A DNA stretch of 64,000 nt from Bedellia somnulentella (lineage: Eukaryota; Arthropoda; Insecta; Lepidoptera; Bedelliidae): NCBI GenBank assembly GCA_963576735.1, contig OY755177.1, forward strand, positions 2,666,001 through 2,730,000. Direction: 5' to 3'. Positions 1-10,243 of this stretch are shown here, in pieces. Made by a program: the position numbers and the translations under genes. A model generated the notes under the pieces. That model saw nothing but the letters and a program-made list of their open reading frames with translations. It ran no database searches and was not told the DNA's origin. Each line of letters opens with the position of its first letter. Within the stretch, counting starts at the first letter, position 1.

Positions 1-99
1 ATTATGAAGTAGCAAGTTGCAGGTCACAAAAAAGTGCCCTATCCTCTCTTCAAGGGGTATATGGGGTGAATCTGTAATTCATAGTTTAATAAGTCATTG

Positions 100-1372
100 A
101 ACTTGGCATTTTGACCATTTGCCTAAATCTTCTTCTTCTGTTGGTGCCATCTCCTATCGGAAGTCGGCTATCATTATGGCCATTTAAGCCCGTGATGTTG
201 CGGCGCGGAACAATTCGATGGAACTGTAGTTGACCCATTCGGACAGATTTTGAAGCCAGTGGGTTTTCCTACGGCCCGGTCTTCTGCGACCTTGTATTTT
301 TCCCTGCAGGATTAATTGGAGGAGGTCATATTTTCTATTGCGCATTATGTGGCCCATGTATTGTAGCTTGCGAATCTTTATAATTTTCAGAAACTCCAAA
401 TCTTTGTGCATTCTCTGTAGATCCATATTTCGAAGGCTTCTTACCGCTTACACAAGGTCTGAGTTAGTGTCCACGCTTCTACTCCGTACAGAAGAACTGA
501 AAATACGTAACACCGCACTAAACGGCATCTTATGGGGAGTTTGAGATTACGATTGCAGAGCAGATGACTCATTTTGATAAATGCCGCCCTGGCTTGTTCG
601 ATACGACATCTGACCTCCACAGCGTGGTCCTCATTGTCGTTCACAGTACAACCGAGATATTTATATGAACGAACTTTTTCCAGCGGTTGATGTTTAATGT
701 GGAGGGTTGCAGATGGTTGTGTATGGCCGACAACCATGTATTTGGTCTTCTTTATATTAATATTTAAGCCATTTTGTGCACTGGTTGTTTCAACGCGATT
801 TAGCAGCTGTTGCAATTCTTCCCTTGTGTTGGCAAGGAGAATGGTATCATCAGCATATCGAATGTTGTTGACGGTTCTTCCATTTACAACAGTTCCTTCA
901 GTTGCGTCTTCAAGGGCTTCTGAGAAAATCTCTTAGCATAGATAAGAATAAGACAACGGCTTCAGTAAGAGCAACGGCGATAGTATGCATCCCTGTCGCA
1001 CTCCTCTTAGTATCTCAACATCAGCTGTGAGTTCGTGTTCTACGCGTACGTGTGCTGTCTGCTGCCTGTAGAGATTTTTTATTATTGGTACGTCTTTTGT
1101 ATCGAGTCCTATCGTTTCCAAGATATGAATAAGTTTTTCATGTTTCACTCGATCAAATGCCTTCTCATAATCGATGAAACACACGTGTACGGTTAGATTC
1201 ACATCCCAGCATCGCTGCATCAGTACTTAGTAAGCAAATAGTGCGTCCCGTGCTCCATAGCCATTTCGGAACCCAAATTGTGTCTCTGATAAATTTTCTT
1301 CACATTTCCGGTATATCCTTTTGTGAATAACCCTCAAAAATATTTTCAGAACGTGGCTCATCAAAAATGGAC
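100..1372 (-). pseudogene. RTE-like LINE reverse transcriptase, 5'-truncated and broken
   Basis: Reading down from 1372 one minus frame encodes the middle and end of a non-LTR reverse transcriptase. Visible motifs are a QFGFRNGYGARDALF segment (near 1235-1280), a motif A segment FIDYEKAFDRVKH with its aspartate, RGVRQGCILSPLL, and the catalytic YADD box at 846-857. The frame is interrupted by in-frame TAA at 1227-1229 and 933-935. A shift near 430 then moves to another frame carrying the C-terminal KIRKLQYMGHIMRN and GRRRPGRRKTHWLQNL segments (184-426), with further stops beyond. The endonuclease half is missing, as in a typical 5'-truncated insertion. Clade assignment (RTE-like) rests on motif wording, not a tree. 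It is clearly dead. Confidence 0.85.
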
Positions 1373-2065
1373 ATTAATAATAATAATATAATGTATAATA
1401 ATAAATAATTTATTGCTGGGAACACGGCCCATATAATATTAGTAAAACTTAGCCTAAAGAACCGAAATTAATTTTACATTAGCATCCCATCGTGTTATAC
1501 CTTGCATTTAATTTAAAGGTTGATTAGAAAACTGAAAAATGCCACTGTAATGGTTCGAATCGATTGTCAATTTTGTCACAGTTCACTCGGCGGGCGTCAA
1601 ACGATTTAGTCGTAGCGTGAACTGAATTGAACTGGTACACGTTATTGTATCAAAGATTTTTGGTTCAAATCATTAGTTTTTGAGTTTCAAAGGAAAACTA
1701 AACTGGGAATGAAATTTAAGACGCTGCTAATGCTATATTGGAATTGGATGTTATTTTCAGCATTATCGTTAAGAATAGAACAATATGTTTTCTAATGATT
1801 ATTTTTCTTGCGTCTTTGATGTTTTAAAAAAGTTCATCGCTATATCCAAAGAATTTAGTATGATGGCATACGCATGCTGTTGAAAAATATACTTGCGGTT
1901 TATATCTACTTGAGTTTGCAGAACCTTTATTTATTTATATGGCTATTTATTTAACTAACAGGATAAATACTGATCTTGTAAAATAAAATTTAATCAGGTC
2001 TGAGAAATTGGAAACAAAAGCAGTTCCTTGTAGGTAGAGGATGCACTAAGAACTTTATAAAATGA
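1373..2065. other. Unassigned AT-rich spacer
   Basis: No coding frame, RNA gene or repeat that I recognise. It separates the LINE fragment from the large nested Helitron locus. Confidence 0.5.
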
Positions 2066-2309
2066 CTAGCAGCCCGTCCCGGCTTCGCTCGGGCATGAAT
2101 TATCATTAACATTTTGTTTTTCATTTTATTACATATATTATTATTTTAACATATATTTTTTAAGTTTTAAACTATGTTATATTTTTTGCTGTGTAGTGTC
2201 GGCTTAGAATAGCACTACCCCATTTCTTCCGGTGGGTGTACGTAAGAGGCGACTAACGGTTTTGGGGCTTTTGAGGGATTTTTGGGCGATGCGGTTGGTG
2301 ACCCATCAC

Positions 2310-2664
2310 GGCTTATTCCACTTTTCCCCGTTGACAATCCCCGTCAACGGGGAAAAGTGAACTTTTTGTTCACAAATCCCCGTTAACACAAATTGGAGCG
2401 TGCAACGGGGATTAGTGAACTAAAAAGTTCATTAATCCCCGTTACGTTAAAAATAAAATAATCATGTTAGAATCAGGTACATTCTATTTATTATTGGATA
2501 AGAACTCACTTATTGATTATTGTTATAATCAAATTAAATAAAATTTAAGCTTGATTACAACACCATTTATACTAAAATCAAAATTTTTACTATTATTTAC
2601 GTTTCTTCGATAATGATAGAGCTGTTAATAACAAAACGTAAGTACAAACTATAAAATAAAATAC
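2310..2664. repeat. Left TIR with three stacked hairpins
   Basis: This is inverted against 3663-3765 + 9593-9844 with few differences. Within the outer 150 bases lie three palindromes. ACTTTTCCCCGTTGAC (2320-2335) pairs perfectly with 2343-2358. GTGAAC-TTTTT-GTTCAC follows. A longer stem CGGGGATTA...TAATCCCCG with TGAACT/AGTTCA near its loop comes third. Subterminal palindromes of this kind often bind transposase. Confidence 0.85.
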
Positions 2665-2826
2665 GCTTATCATAAAGACGCTTAGGTATATTATTTTGAA
2701 TTAATAATTGTAACAATCTGTGATTTTACCAACTGTCAATCAATCTGTGATTTTATTATGTTATGAATGTTATGTTTTAATGTGATTTTATTATGTTATG
2801 AATGTTATGTTTTAATGTGATTTTAT

Positions 2827-3500
2827 CAGAGATGCGATTTATTTGAAATACTTCTATTTAAAATGCAAGTACAAAATGCAAAATACCTATTTTGTATTTG
2901 GCATTTAAATGCCTTTTAGTAAGAAACATTTTGTATTTTATTTGAAATACCTTTCGATATGTATTTTGTATTTTTAATATTCATTTCAAAATGCAAAATA
3001 CTTTATAGCTAAGTTTAGCCAATATTAATAGTCAAACGAAATGAAATGAACCAATGACGCTTATAAGCACCAGTAGAAAGACTTTTTTCGTATGGTGGGA
3101 TGATTAAGAGACCCCACAGAAGAAAAATGAGTGATGATCTATTCGAACAACTGGTATTGTTAAAAAGCGTATTAAATAAAGAAAATTGATGTTTAGACTG
3201 TTTAGTTTTTCCTTTTCTTTTCGTTAGTCTAGTTTTTTACATTATTTTAAGTGAGTATTATTATTATTAATAACAACAGAATTTATTGATACGCATACTG
3301 ATAAATATAATAAATATCATTCAATTTGGTCAAAAAGTATTTTATTTTGAAAAAGTATTTTGAAAATACCTATTTTGCATTTAGCATTTGAAATACAAAA
3401 CGTAAAACTATTTGGTATTTTGCATTTGAAATAGGAAATTTGAAAAGTATTTTGCATTTTGTATTTAAATGCTTTTTTAAACCTATTTTCTACATCTCTG
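2827..3500 (+). mobile_element. hAT-type element, 674 bp, internally deleted
   Basis: It begins CAGAGATG and ends CATCTCTG, the CAG...CTG termini usual for hAT. It is flanked by the 8-bp duplication gattttat at 2819-2826 and 3501-3508. Long internal inverted segments rich in AAATACAAAATGC-type words border a short fossil of transposase (3067-3189). It is too short to encode an active transposase. Confidence 0.88.
3067..3189 (+). pseudogene. hAT transposase C-terminal dimerisation remnant
   Basis: A frame of about 40 codons reads APVERLFSYGGMIKRPHRRK and then MSDDLFEQLVLLKS before a stop at 3187-3189. The ERLFSYGG segment followed by basic residues and a leucine-rich L-x-x-L-x-x-L stretch matches the C-terminal dimerisation motif of hAT transposases. 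An in-frame stop lies just upstream (3064-3066). No catalytic region remains, so it cannot act alone. The match explains the hAT termini around it. Confidence 0.75.
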
Positions 3501-3765
3501 GATTTTATTATGTTATGAATGTTATGTTTTAATGTATCTTCTTTAATTAATACATGTAACAAACTGTGATTTTGTTAGGCGTGTTAAGTAAATTTAACTA
3601 TTAAACTGTAATTGTAGGCAGTAAGAAATGTAAAATCAGTTATTACTTGAAAGTAACTGTCTGTATTTTATTTTATAGTTTGTACTTACGTTTTGTTATT
3701 AACAGCTCTATTATTATCGAAGAAACGTAAATAATAGTAAAAATTTTGATTTTAGTATAAATGGT

Positions 3766-4156
3766 TGAAGGATAGCAGGCTGTTGTGCGCCTGCTGCTCG
3801 ATCACGAAGTTGGTTCCGCCTCGTGGAACCGTTGTTGGTTGGATTGAATAATATGGTGGAGTAGACTCTAACTAAGTAAAAGGCCGATTTGCTGCGACTA
3901 GGGTTTACTGCTTTTAGGTATAAAACAAATTATATAATATATGATATGGACTTTAACAAATAGCTTCTCGTCTTCTCCGTGTCTTCTTGGGATTCTTCAA
4001 TTGTGAAAAGTAAAAAAGAAAGAATAGTGCCTGAGGCGGCGTATTTATAGGCTAAACTGTTTGTCTCCTTTCTGATGGCGCTTGACGTGACTGACGCGAC
4101 TCTGGATTGTTTATGTTTTGAGCCCGTTAAAGCACTTGGATCCAAGTGCTTTAACA
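3766..4156 (-). repeat. BEL 3' LTR
   Basis: Identical by eye to 9197-9587, with TG...CA ends. The U3 start on the coding strand is a 30-bp perfect palindrome (4126-4155) centred on GGATCC. Confidence 0.92.
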
Positions 4157-4183
4157 TACTGGGGGGCCATTGAAGACGAGTCT

Positions 4184-4936
4184 TCAATCTTCTTCTACAA
4201 GTAGGCACAAGCTATTTATGGCTCGCCTTACTGTCGATTGCATGGTCTTGATATCGGCCACTCTCGGGACACCATCTGCTCCTGGATATAGTTTAGTGAC
4301 TCGCCCTCTTCGCCATAACAGAGGTGGAGAGTTATCTTCGCTTATTAGGACAAGATCACCCATGCGCAAGTCTCTACATCTTACTCGCCATTGAGTTCGC
4401 TGTTGTAGCTCTGATAAATATTCCCTGTGCCATCTCCTCCAAAATGTTTGCCGTAGCTGCTCCAACAGTTGAAAGCGATCCAATCTCTTCGTCGGTAAGT
4501 CTGCCAGATCCGGTGATGGAAGAGCCGTGAGTGACCTGCCGAGGAGAAAGTGTCCCGGTGTGAGAACTGCCAAATCATTTGGGGAGGAGGAAAGGGGAGC
4601 GATGGGTCTACTGTTGAGGATAGCCTCAACCTGGGCAAAAAGAGAAGATAATTCCTCGAATGTGAGGTGGGTGTTACCCATGATGCGTTTAATGTGAAAC
4701 TTAGCAAGCTTAATGCCAGCTTCCGCGCTTCCGTTGAAATTAGGGGCGTAAACCGGGCAAAATTTAAAGTTAATATTTTGAACATTAGCAAACTGCACAA
4801 ATGAGTCTTTATTGTCGTTAAAAAATGAATTTATTTCCTTAGCTGCGGCAACGAAATTTCGCCCATTGTCACAAAATATTTCCGTGGGTTTTCCCCTGGC
4901 GAAAATAAAAGCATAAGAAATTATGATGATGACCAC
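4184..4936 (-). pseudogene. BEL integrase C-terminal half
   Basis: A 250-residue frame. Residues 15-30 read GKPTEIFCDNGRNFVA, with the second catalytic aspartate at residue 23. The third catalytic acid is in GSAEAGIKLAKF (E72), 48 residues between, the spacing seen in BEL integrases. The segment from about residue 160 (FWRRWHREYLSELQQR, then MGDLVLI) matches the DUF5641-type integrase tail of BEL/Pao polyproteins. The first aspartate, zinc-binding N-terminus and all upstream pol domains are missing. The first ten residues are read-through of an ATC repeat, so the annotated ATG is not native. It ends 28 bases before the 3' LTR. Confidence 0.88.
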
Positions 4937-5274
4937 CGTTGATGATGATGATAATCATGGTGATTGATCATCGCACTGATTCAAATACATCTGATAAATG
5001 AATCCAAAAAAATATATATATGCTAAAGTTCAAAGTCGATGAACTTGTAAGGTCAACTACCTCGATGTCAATGACCTTTAGGTAGTCAGCTGTTTACTGT
5101 ATCTAGAAGGAAAGACATAATAAAATAGCAAATAATGATTGATCCATGTGTAGGATGATGTAAAGTGTATAAGTATTGTATAAAGTAAAATATTTGTATA
5201 TAAATGTAAATTAAAAGTAAACCATAAACAATTGTTGAATGTTTGTTGTGTATGAATTCATTCAACTTAGGTTA
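4937..5274. other. Non-coding filler replacing BEL pol
   Basis: This holds 338 bases between the protease end and the integrase tail, where about 2.5-3 kb of pol would normally lie. It starts with an ATC/GAT microsatellite (about 4921-4955) and is otherwise AT-rich without a frame. Probably a deletion junction with filler, or part of an unrecognised element. Confidence 0.6.
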
Positions 5275-6942
5275 TTAATAACCAATTGGTTTTGGTAAGG
5301 TGTAAGTATCACCAAGACGGTAATCTGCTGCCTTGAGTGGGCTGAGAGGACAGAAACGTCTAGTTTTTAGTCTATGAGTTCTAGTTAACTTGGTAAAAGA
5401 ACTGCTACTAACAAAATTACAAGTTTGTGAATTTTGTGGTAATGAATGGGAAATCTTGCCAGCTATAATCCAGCCTAGCTGTGAATGATGCAGCATGGGT
5501 AGGCCTGGACCTAAGGTGAGCCTTTCGGAGCCAAGTAGATCCCAGAATAGATCGCCTCCAATCATAATGTCAACCTTTAGTGGTTGATTGAATTGAGGAT
5601 CAGCTAATGTGATAGCTGAGGGAAGAGTGATATTTGAAACATCAATGGCTTCATTAGAATGCCTTTTTGCTATGGAAGGCAACACCAAAAAGGTGTGAAG
5701 ATGTGAGTATGTGCCAGTGCGGGCACGAATTAACGCTGAGCACTGATGTGGTCTCAGGTTAAGAGAGGTGTTCCCAACGCCTGCAACACTGTTGTGTATT
5801 GAGGGTGTGGAAGCTAACTTAAGGCGATTCCTTAAGTCAGCGGAAAGAAAAGAGTAGTCAGAGCCGCTATCTAGCAAGCATCTGACTGTCTCCACCTTAC
5901 CATTTTGGGGATTGATGATGTCAATCATGGCGGTGGAGCGAATGATCCCTGAAGGGGAAACTGGAGGACTGGGAGAAAGCGACTGAGGCATTGAAGGGAC
6001 AGGATGTGATGATGGAGCAACATCATTTTGAAGAAGGGGAGAGCTGTGTAGCAGAGTGTGATGGCGTCCACCACACTTACGACAGTCTCCATAGGGACAC
6101 TTGGCAACCATATGGTCAGACCGAAGGCAATTTGTGCAAACCTTAAGCCCAGTGACCCTACTCCGTCTGTCAGCCAATGTGAGCTTTCTGAAACGTAAGC
6201 ATCGGAACAGTAAATGTTTACCCTTGCAAAGGGGGCACTTGAAATTAGTATTAGTTGTAACTGTTGATGCTAGAGTGGCATTGGGTAAATGTGAGGGCAA
6301 TTGAGGATTGCTAGCCTCATCGCTTACCTTACCTGAAGTGGAAACAATAAAGGCTTGAGGTGGATTTATTGTTTGTTTAATATGATTGTTACTATGATAG
6401 TGTTTTAAATCATGACTATTATTATTATTATTATTATGACTGTTGTTTGAACCCTGTGATGTGTTAGCCCTTACCTTACTTTGAGGTAATGTCTCTAAAA
6501 TGTCAGCTCTTATCTTTAAAAATTCTTTTAAGTCATTAAAGGTTGGCAACTCTGAATGAAGATTGCCTTTGTATTCTTCCCATTTGATATTAGTATTTAA
6601 ATCAAACTTTGATGAAGCTAAATAAATTAAAATAGAATCCCAGTGTTGAACTGGTTGACCTAAAGTCTGTAAAGCCCTAACATTCTTGGTGATGTGATCA
6701 CTTAAAAACCTAAGAGACTTGTCTGATTCACTCTGCATAACCTTGAGATTAAAAAGTGCACTAAGGTGATTATTAACTAATTGTCTTTTATTGTTATACC
6801 TTTCACATAATATATTCCATGCTTCTACATAATTGAAATCAGATACCTCAAGATTTGCTATAACCCTGGCTGCTTCACCTTGTAGGTATGAGCAGAGGTA
6901 ATGAAATTTATGAATAGGTTTATATATATATACTATTGACAA
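5275..6942 (-). pseudogene. BEL gag C-terminus plus aspartic protease
   Basis: A 555-residue frame continuing gag after the SINE K insertion. Residues 11-150 are gag core (FHYLCSYLQGEAARVIANLE), followed by an Asn/His-rich linker. Two CCHC zinc knuckles follow: CPLCKGKHLLFRC (236-248) and CTNCLRSDHMVAKC (269-282). A third cysteine/histidine cluster is CRKCGGRHH. A retropepsin of the A17/DUF1758 type has its DSG at residues 358-360 (LLDSGSDYSF) and a conserved GGDLFWDLLG patch later. The first codons are SINE-flanking sequence, so the ATG is artificial. The frame ends where pol should begin. Confidence 0.9.
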
Positions 6943-7309
6943 CCGTGATAGCCCAGTGGGTAGAACACTCGGTTATCGTGCAAACGACTAGTGTTCAAAT
7001 CCTGGGTCGGGCCTACACCAATTTGTCTTTTCTAAAGACATATGTGTGGTTAATTTATTATGGTTGTTAACGGTGAGGGAAAACATCGTGAGGAAACCCA
7101 CATGGCTGAGTTGTACTTAGTCATGTGACAGTGTATTCGTACAAAACGGCGATAGGCCTGCCCCCTATCACGTGAGTACACTGTCCATGCAAAACGTGGG
7201 TACTCTGAATACCAGGTGACAAAGTCACGTGATGTTCAGAAGCATTAGTACCTCTGCCAACCCCTTCGGGGATATTCGGCGTGAACGTTTATGTTTATGT
7301 TATGTTATG
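6923..7309 (+). mobile_element. SINE K, tRNA-headed, inserted in BEL gag
   Basis: The head carries pol III promoter-like boxes: A box tagcccagtggg (near 6949) and B box gtgttcaaatcc (near 6994). A body and a TTATG-type tail follow. Flanking taggttta is repeated at 6915-6922 and 7310-7317, i.e. a target duplication within gag. It is the only full-length copy here; partial copies lie at 25416, 44363, 48824 and 62108. Confidence 0.85.
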
Positions 7310-7886
7310 TAGGTTTAATATGATTATTATTGTGAATTAATGATTCAAATGTATCTCTGAATTCAAGCCATTTGAAGTATGAACCATCAAACTTAGGTAT
7401 AGTGATTTCAGGTAGCCTAAACCCCATTGTGCCTTGACCATTACAGTGGCATGGATGGGAGGCCTTTGACCCTTCAGTGGCATCTTGGAATTGGTCTGCA
7501 GGTTTGTTGACACCGAGCAGATTTCGAGCCTTCACAATACAAGAACAGAATTCATTTGATATGAGTTCTCTTTCATCTAATTCATAATCTAAGTTACTAA
7601 AATTAAGAGCTTCCATTTGTGATTGCAGGTGTTCAAATTGAGAGTTTAACTCCAAGAACTTATCTAGCTTTAATGATAACATCTGTTCATCCCTTGATGA
7701 CAATGAATGGGATTCACAATGCTCTAATAAATTAAATAAATATTTTTTAAAGTGGGTTATTTGCCCTTTGATGGAACTGCGTTTATACTTAAGCACAGTA
7801 TATTCATCGCTTGCCATTTTGGCAGGGCTTGAGCTTCGACTGGCATGAGCAGTGTTTATTTTTACTGATAATTCACTGTCAGTCAT
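7305..7886 (-). pseudogene. BEL gag N-terminal part
   Basis: A 193-residue frame with a plausible native start at 7886, preceded by an AT-rich leader. Residues 30-125 are helical and charged. Near the end PKFDGSYFKWLEFRDTF matches the DUF1759-type motif found early in BEL/Pao gag. The frame runs into the SINE K target duplication at 7310. Removing the SINE would restore continuity with the 5275-6942 frame, so one insertion is the only gag lesion I see. Confidence 0.88.
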
Positions 7887-9176
7887 ATTGAAAAGGAAAT
7901 TAATAATTAATAATTAATAAGTAACTAGTTAAGTGAAAGGTTCTGTATATAGATAAATTTCTGGAGTTAATTGTTATAGTAAAGGGTGTGGCAAGAATGT
8001 AAAATTAAAGTAAATTGTAAACCGGTTTACGCTCCTTGTGAAGGTGACGCCGCTGGAGACAACAGGCAGCAGCTGAATGATGCAGGCCTGCGTTCCTCGG
8101 TGAAGTTCACGTTCACTGAAATTGTTTGAAACAGTAGTAAGTATATATCCCTGAATCGTTTGGTAGAGCGGAAACTGGCATGAAACTAACCAATATTAAG
8201 TTTGTATATTGAAATTAATTGAATTAAGTGAAGAGTTGATTGATATGCTGCTAGAGTTGCCGGCACATGTGAGGTATGAGTACCTTAACTGCTGCCTTTA
8301 CTTAATTGAGTGAATGTATATAAGCAAAGTGAGTCAATGATTCACATGTGCACTTGATGGCTGTGGAAAATATATGGTTGATTAACCTAAGTGAAGAGCA
8401 TGTGGTTTTGTAAAATTAGTTATGTTGCTCACTAGTTTTACAAAAACACTAAAATGCTAAAGTGAAGTTAAAGTATTGAAAACTAAGTAATTAATGCAAG
8501 ACAAGGCTGAAATTCTGATATTGATATGATTAAGAAACTATTTAAGTTGACATGTGGTATGAAACATAACCTGGATGTCCTTAATAGAGTGCGCTGATTC
8601 CACTTGGTGAGGCGTTGGAGCCTGTTAGATGAATTGCTGTAAGGTTAAGTTGCAATTATCTTTGTAAATGTTATGCGCTAACTCTGTAGCACATGGGAGG
8701 CCTATGTCATACACTGGATCACAGAAACCAGCGGCTGTGGCTCAGAAATAGCTGAGTGGTGATTGCCTTGTGCAATCAGTTCAACTTTAATTTCATCATG
8801 TGGACCATGCCGTTGAGAATCTATTCTAGCCTCAAAATTTTAAGAAAATAAATGGGAAGTAATGTGCTTTCTAGGTAATTAAATAGATTTATGATAAGAT
8901 TGATGTAAAATACAAAGGGATTGCTGAGATATTAATGGATGTAAATTGATTATCTATTGATTATCTTGACTAATTTGCCCGTGGTGAGGGGTTTTAAGGT
9001 GAGGAAAAGAAAGGAATGATTGGCTTACGACACTCTCCTCGGTAAGATGCTGGCAGGTGGGATGGCTGCTGTGTCCAACCCTTGGACCTGGCTTCTTCAC
9101 CGGCGGCTTGGCGTGGCGTGGCGTGGTCCTCCTTTTCTCTCGTTCTGCTGGTGGTGCCTCTGCTGCGTAGGCTGAA
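7887..9176 (-). other. BEL 5' leader
   Basis: About 1.3 kb lies between the primer site and the gag start. It has no supported gene. A GC-richer block near 9000-9170 with repeated ggcgtggcgtggcgtgg directly follows the primer site and may be the packaging or dimerisation region (inference). Confidence 0.6.
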
Positions 9177-9194
9177 GTCCCTGTTCGGGCGCCA
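9177..9194 (-). promoter_or_regulatory. BEL primer-binding site, tRNA-Lys type
   Basis: On the coding strand, two bases after the 5' LTR, reads TGGCGCCCGAACAGGGAC, an 18-base complement to the 3' end of a tRNA-Lys of the Lys3 class. This is the expected position for first-strand priming. Confidence 0.9.
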
Positions 9195-9196
9195 AA

Positions 9197-9587
9197 TGAA
9201 GGATAGCAGGCTGTTGTGCGCCTGCTGCTCGATCACGAAGTTGGTTCCGCCTCGTGGAACCGTTGTTGGTTGGATTGAATAATATGGTGGAGTAGACTCT
9301 AACTAAGTAAAAGGCCGATTTGCTGCGACTAGGGTTTACTGCTTTTAGGTATAAAACAAATTATATAATATATGATATGGACTTTAACAAATAGCTTCTC
9401 GTCTTCTCCGTGTCTTCTTGGGATTCTTCAATTGTGAAAAGTAAAAAAGAAAGAATAGTGCCTGAGGCGGCGTATTTATAGGCTAAACTGTTTGTCTCCT
9501 TTCTGATGGCGCTTGACGTGACTGACGCGACTCTGGATTGTTTATGTTTTGAGCCCGTTAAAGCACTTGGATCCAAGTGCTTTAACA
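9197..9587 (-). repeat. BEL 5' LTR
   Basis: Identical by eye to 3766-4156. Carries the same 30-bp palindrome at 9557-9586. Followed by the duplication atggt. Confidence 0.92.
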
Positions 9588-9592
9588 ATGGT

Positions 9593-9844
9593 GTTGTAAT
9601 CAAGCTTACATTTTATTTAATTTGATTATAACAATAATCAATAAGTGAGTTCTTATCCAATAATAAATAGAAGGTACCTGATTCTAACATGATTATTTTA
9701 TTTTTAACGTAACGGGGATTAATGAACTTTTTAGTTCACTAATCCCCATTACACGCTCCAATTTGTGTTAACGGGGATTTGTGAACAAAAAGTTCACTTT
9801 TCCCCGTTGACGGGGATTGTCAACGGGGAAAAGTGGAATAAGCC
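9593..9844. repeat. Outer part of right TIR
   Basis: Inverted match to 2310-2561, including the three hairpins. Its inner part is displaced to 3663-3765 by the BEL insertion. Confidence 0.85.
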
Positions 9845-9898
9845 CCCATCACCAACAACCCTTATTTCACCATCTTTTCCCCACACAACTTCCAAAAG

Positions 9899-10066
9899 TA
9901 CATACATACATATACTCACGGCTATAAATCCCTAGAAGGGGTAGCCAGTAGTCTCCAACCGCATCGCCCAAAATCCCTTAAAAGCCCCAATACCGTTAGT
10001 CGCCTCTTACGTACACCCACCGGAAGAAATTGGGTAGTGCTATTCTAAGCCGACACTACACAGCAG
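9899..10066 (-). mobile_element. SINE A copy 2, inverted inside SINE A copy 1
   Basis: Tail (CATACATA...) at left and head complement (...acactacacagca) at right, flanked by an 11-bp duplication acttccaaaag (9888-9898, 10067-10077). About 100 bp of the middle are missing. It shows the family inserting into itself. Confidence 0.9.
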
Positions 10067-10243
10067 ACTTCCAAAAGTGGCTGAGGAATTTCTGATTCCT
10101 TAGCTCTGGCTACCCCTTCTAGGGATTTAAAGCCGTGAGTATATGTATGTATGTTTGTTATATTTTTTTGTATTTATATTTATATATATTTTTTTATTTT
10201 TTTTATTTTTCATAATGAGTAATTACATCAAAAGCCATTCAAT

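Larger units (their letters stand above)
2690..3540. repeat. 35-bp tandem repeat, three units split by the hAT element
   Basis: A unit reading gtgattttattatgttatg then aatgttatgttttaat occurs twice before the hAT insertion (about 2755-2826) and once after it (3501-3536). The hAT target duplication gattttat lies inside a unit. Confidence 0.75.
3766..9587 (-). mobile_element. BEL/Pao LTR retrotransposon, young but defective
   Basis: Two 391-bp LTRs (3766-4156, 9197-9587) are identical by eye, and a 5-bp duplication atggt flanks the element (3761-3765, 9588-9592). In transcription order it has the 5' LTR, a tRNA-Lys primer site (9177-9194), a leader, gag N-terminus (7886-7310), a SINE K insertion, gag C-terminus plus aspartic protease (to 5275), a non-coding filler (5274-4937) and the integrase end (4936-4184). 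Reverse transcriptase, RNase H and the integrase N-terminus are absent. Family assignment comes from the gag, retropepsin and DUF5641-like sequence. It inserted into the right TIR of the host transposon. Confidence 0.92.
2310..9844. mobile_element. DNA transposon with 355-bp TIRs, split by hAT and BEL insertions
   Basis: The element starts GGCTTATTCC and ends GGAATAAGCC, and is bordered by the 8-bp duplication cccatcac at 2302-2309 and 9845-9852. The left TIR is 2310-2664. The right TIR is 3663-3765 plus 9593-9844, split by the BEL element. Without the hAT (2827-3500) and BEL (3766-9587) insertions it is about 1.03 kb with no transposase, so it is non-autonomous. An 8-bp duplication fits hAT, P or Merlin, but the terminus is not the CAG of hAT; a GG start and long TIRs are compatible with Merlin. 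Superfamily left open. Confidence 0.85.
2188..10155 (+). mobile_element. SINE A copy 1, split by two insertions
   Basis: The head gctgtgtagtgtcggcttag starts at 2188 and the tail ends in TATG repeats near 10155. The element's own parts are 2188-2309, 9853-9898 and 10078-10155. It is flanked by a 12-base duplication, gttatatttttt, left (to 2187) and right (10157-10168), so it entered Helitron-1 by target-primed insertion. A TIR transposon (2310-9844) and an inverted SINE A (9899-10066) later entered it. Confidence 0.85.

Noticed and set aside
2310..2360. Rho-independent terminator reading of the GC-rich hairpin and T run
   Set aside because: Eukaryotic transposon TIR, present inverted at the other end; terminator logic does not apply.
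4170..4530. Plus-strand frames over the BEL integrase
   Set aside because: Shadows of the minus-strand integrase frame at 4184-4936.
7887..9176. An extra BEL gene (env-like or accessory) upstream of gag
   Set aside because: No long frame; the 80-residue frame at 8994-9236 overlaps the primer site and LTR and is fortuitous.
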